Shown here piece by piece: positions 5,133 through 6,046 of a DNA stretch of 6,046 bases (positions within the stretch are counted from its first letter, which is position 1; every line of letters starts with the position of its first letter). The notes beneath the pieces are model-generated. The model was not told the origin of the DNA. It was given only the letters and a program-made list of their open reading frames with translations, and searched no databases. The DNA comes from Candidatus Falkowiibacteriota bacterium (GTDB lineage: Bacteria > Patescibacteriota > Patescibacteriia > CAIXNZ01 > JADLGS01): the NCBI GenBank assembly GCA_020849205.1, contig JADLGS010000075.1:1-6046 (forward strand). Reading direction: 5' to 3'. The position numbers and the translations under genes are program-made.

Positions 5133-6046
5133 ATGGAAACAAAAAAATTAGAAGAGTTTTTGACGCGAGGCGTTGAAAACATCTATCCAAAAAAAGATTT
5201 CTTGGCAAGTAAGCTCAAAAAAGGCGAGAAGCTGCGTATTTACGCAGGTGTTGACCCTACGGGTGAGTCTTTGCACTTGGGTCACGCTACGGTGTTTCGT
5301 AAACTTGCGAAGTTGCATGAGATGGGACACGCTATTATTTTGTTGATCGGAAGTTTCACGGCAAAAATTGGCGATCCTACAGGAAAATTATCTGCGCGCA
5401 TACAATTAACTGACGCCGACATCAAAAAGAATATGAAAGGATACGTTGATCAATTGTCAGGTATTTTGAATTTTAATGACAAGAAGAATCCGATCGAGAT
5501 TGCGTATAATGATTCGTGGCTTGCGCCGATGAGTTTTGCTGATGTTGTTTCGCTCTCGTCTCATTTTACCGTACATCAAATGCTTGAGCGTGATATGTTT
5601 CAAGAAAGAATTAAAGGAGGGAAGCCAATTTTTATTCATGAGTTTTTGTACCCACTCATGCAAGGATACGATTCTGTCGCGCTTGATGTTGATATGGAGA
5701 TTGGAGGAAACGACCAGACGTTTAATATGCTTGCGGGTAGAACTTTGTTGAAGTCAATGAGAGAAAAAGAGAAGATTGTGATGACGCTTGAGCTTCTTGT
5801 TGACTCACAAGGCAAAAAAATGAGCAAAACGGATAACAACTTTGTCGCCCTTACTGATTCTGGAAAAGATATGTATGGCAAGATTATGAGTTGGCCAGAT
5901 GAGATGATGCAAAAAGCTTTTCGTATCCTCACGGATGTTTCTGCTGATGAGATTGCGCAGATGAGTAAATCAATTAAGAAAGGCGCAAATCCACGTGATA
6001 TCAAAATGAAGCTTGCATATGAAGTTGTGCGATTATACAAGAGAGA
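5133..6046 (+). CDS. tyrS: Tyrosyl-tRNA synthetase, truncated by window end
   Basis: Class I enzyme charging tRNA-Tyr. The first 304 residues are visible and the frame is open at the right edge. AGVDPTGESLHLGHA (38-52) carries the HIGH-type motif HLGH (48-51). AKIGDPTGKLSAR (77-89) and YPLMQGYDS (173-181) form the tyrosine pocket, with Gln177 and Asp180. GGNDQTFNMLAGR (191-203) and KMSKT (229-233) complete the catalytic core. The GGxDQxFNxLxGR form points to the TyrZ-like (second) subgroup of bacterial TyrRS rather than the GGSDQWGN form. The anticodon-binding region begins after about residue 240, and any C-terminal S4-like domain lies beyond the window. The ATG is 9 bases after the valS stop, so cotranscription is very likely. 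No ribosome binding site is visible, which suggests translational coupling or SD-independent initiation. Confidence 0.95.
   Translation, partial: METKKLEEFLTRGVENIYPKKDFLASKLKKGEKLRIYAGVDPTGESLHLGHATVFRKLAKLHEMGHAIILLIGSFTAKIGDPTGKLSARIQLTDADIKKNMKGYVDQLSGILNFNDKKNPIEIAYNDSWLAPMSFADVVSLSSHFTVHQMLERDMFQERIKGGKPIFIHEFLYPLMQGYDSVALDVDMEIGGNDQTFNMLAGRTLLKSMREKEKIVMTLELLVDSQGKKMSKTDNNFVALTDSGKDMYGKIMSWPDEMMQKAFRILTDVSADEIAQMSKSIKKGANPRDIKMKLAYEVVRLYKR

Noticed and set aside
5636..6040. 134-codon open frame on the minus strand opposite tyrS
   Set aside because: It lies wholly opposite the TyrRS catalytic core and KMSKT region, so it is a shadow frame.

Overview
The window looks like ordinary chromosomal DNA from a bacterium with an AT-rich, compact genome. 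The weak Shine-Dalgarno signals, the degenerate DHH-family protein of a type I associate with Candidate Phyla Radiation (Patescibacteria) genomes, and the tight gene packing make a Patescibacteria/Parcubacteria-like source my best guess. This is inference from protein flavour, not a measured placement. The long valS, tyrS, DHH and SDR reading frames contain no in-frame UGA and read normally, so nothing suggests UGA reassignment.

Layout, left to right. (1) The C-terminal tail of a membrane protein on the + strand ends at 91 with tandem stops. (2) After 26 bases comes a complete extended-SDR nucleotide-sugar enzyme (118-975, +). It resembles the plant/eukaryotic bifunctional NRS/ER family (4-keto-6-deoxyhexose 3,5-epimerase/4-reductase) more than a classical RmlD. 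(3) A perfect 12-bp stem at 958-992 overlaps the stop codons of this gene and of the convergent DHH gene, and looks like a shared bidirectional terminator. (4) A DHH-family phosphoesterase homologue lies on the - strand (991-2133), with several metal-binding residues replaced. It has a good sigma70-type promoter (2181-2209, -). (5) The 326-base divergent intergenic region (2134-2459) holds no gene. It contains a roughly 150-bp imperfect inverted repeat built from TCTAAAC heptads, with a GC-rich 19-base palindrome inside, and a possible + strand promoter just before valS. (6) valS (2460-5123, +) is complete. (7) tyrS (5133 to beyond the window end, +) follows after 9 bases, probably as one operon.

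Functionally, the right half is translation housekeeping: two class I aminoacyl-tRNA synthetases. The left half contains a deoxysugar-nucleotide enzyme, probably for cell-surface glycans, and a probable pseudo-enzyme of the nucleotide phosphoesterase family. I see no phage, CRISPR, insertion sequence, rRNA or tRNA. I do not find a convincing new multi-gene system. The points most worth a second look are the NRS/ER-like SDR with an Arg in place of the catalytic Lys, the degenerate DHH protein, the terminator embedded in coding sequence, and the heptad/inverted-repeat element upstream of valS.
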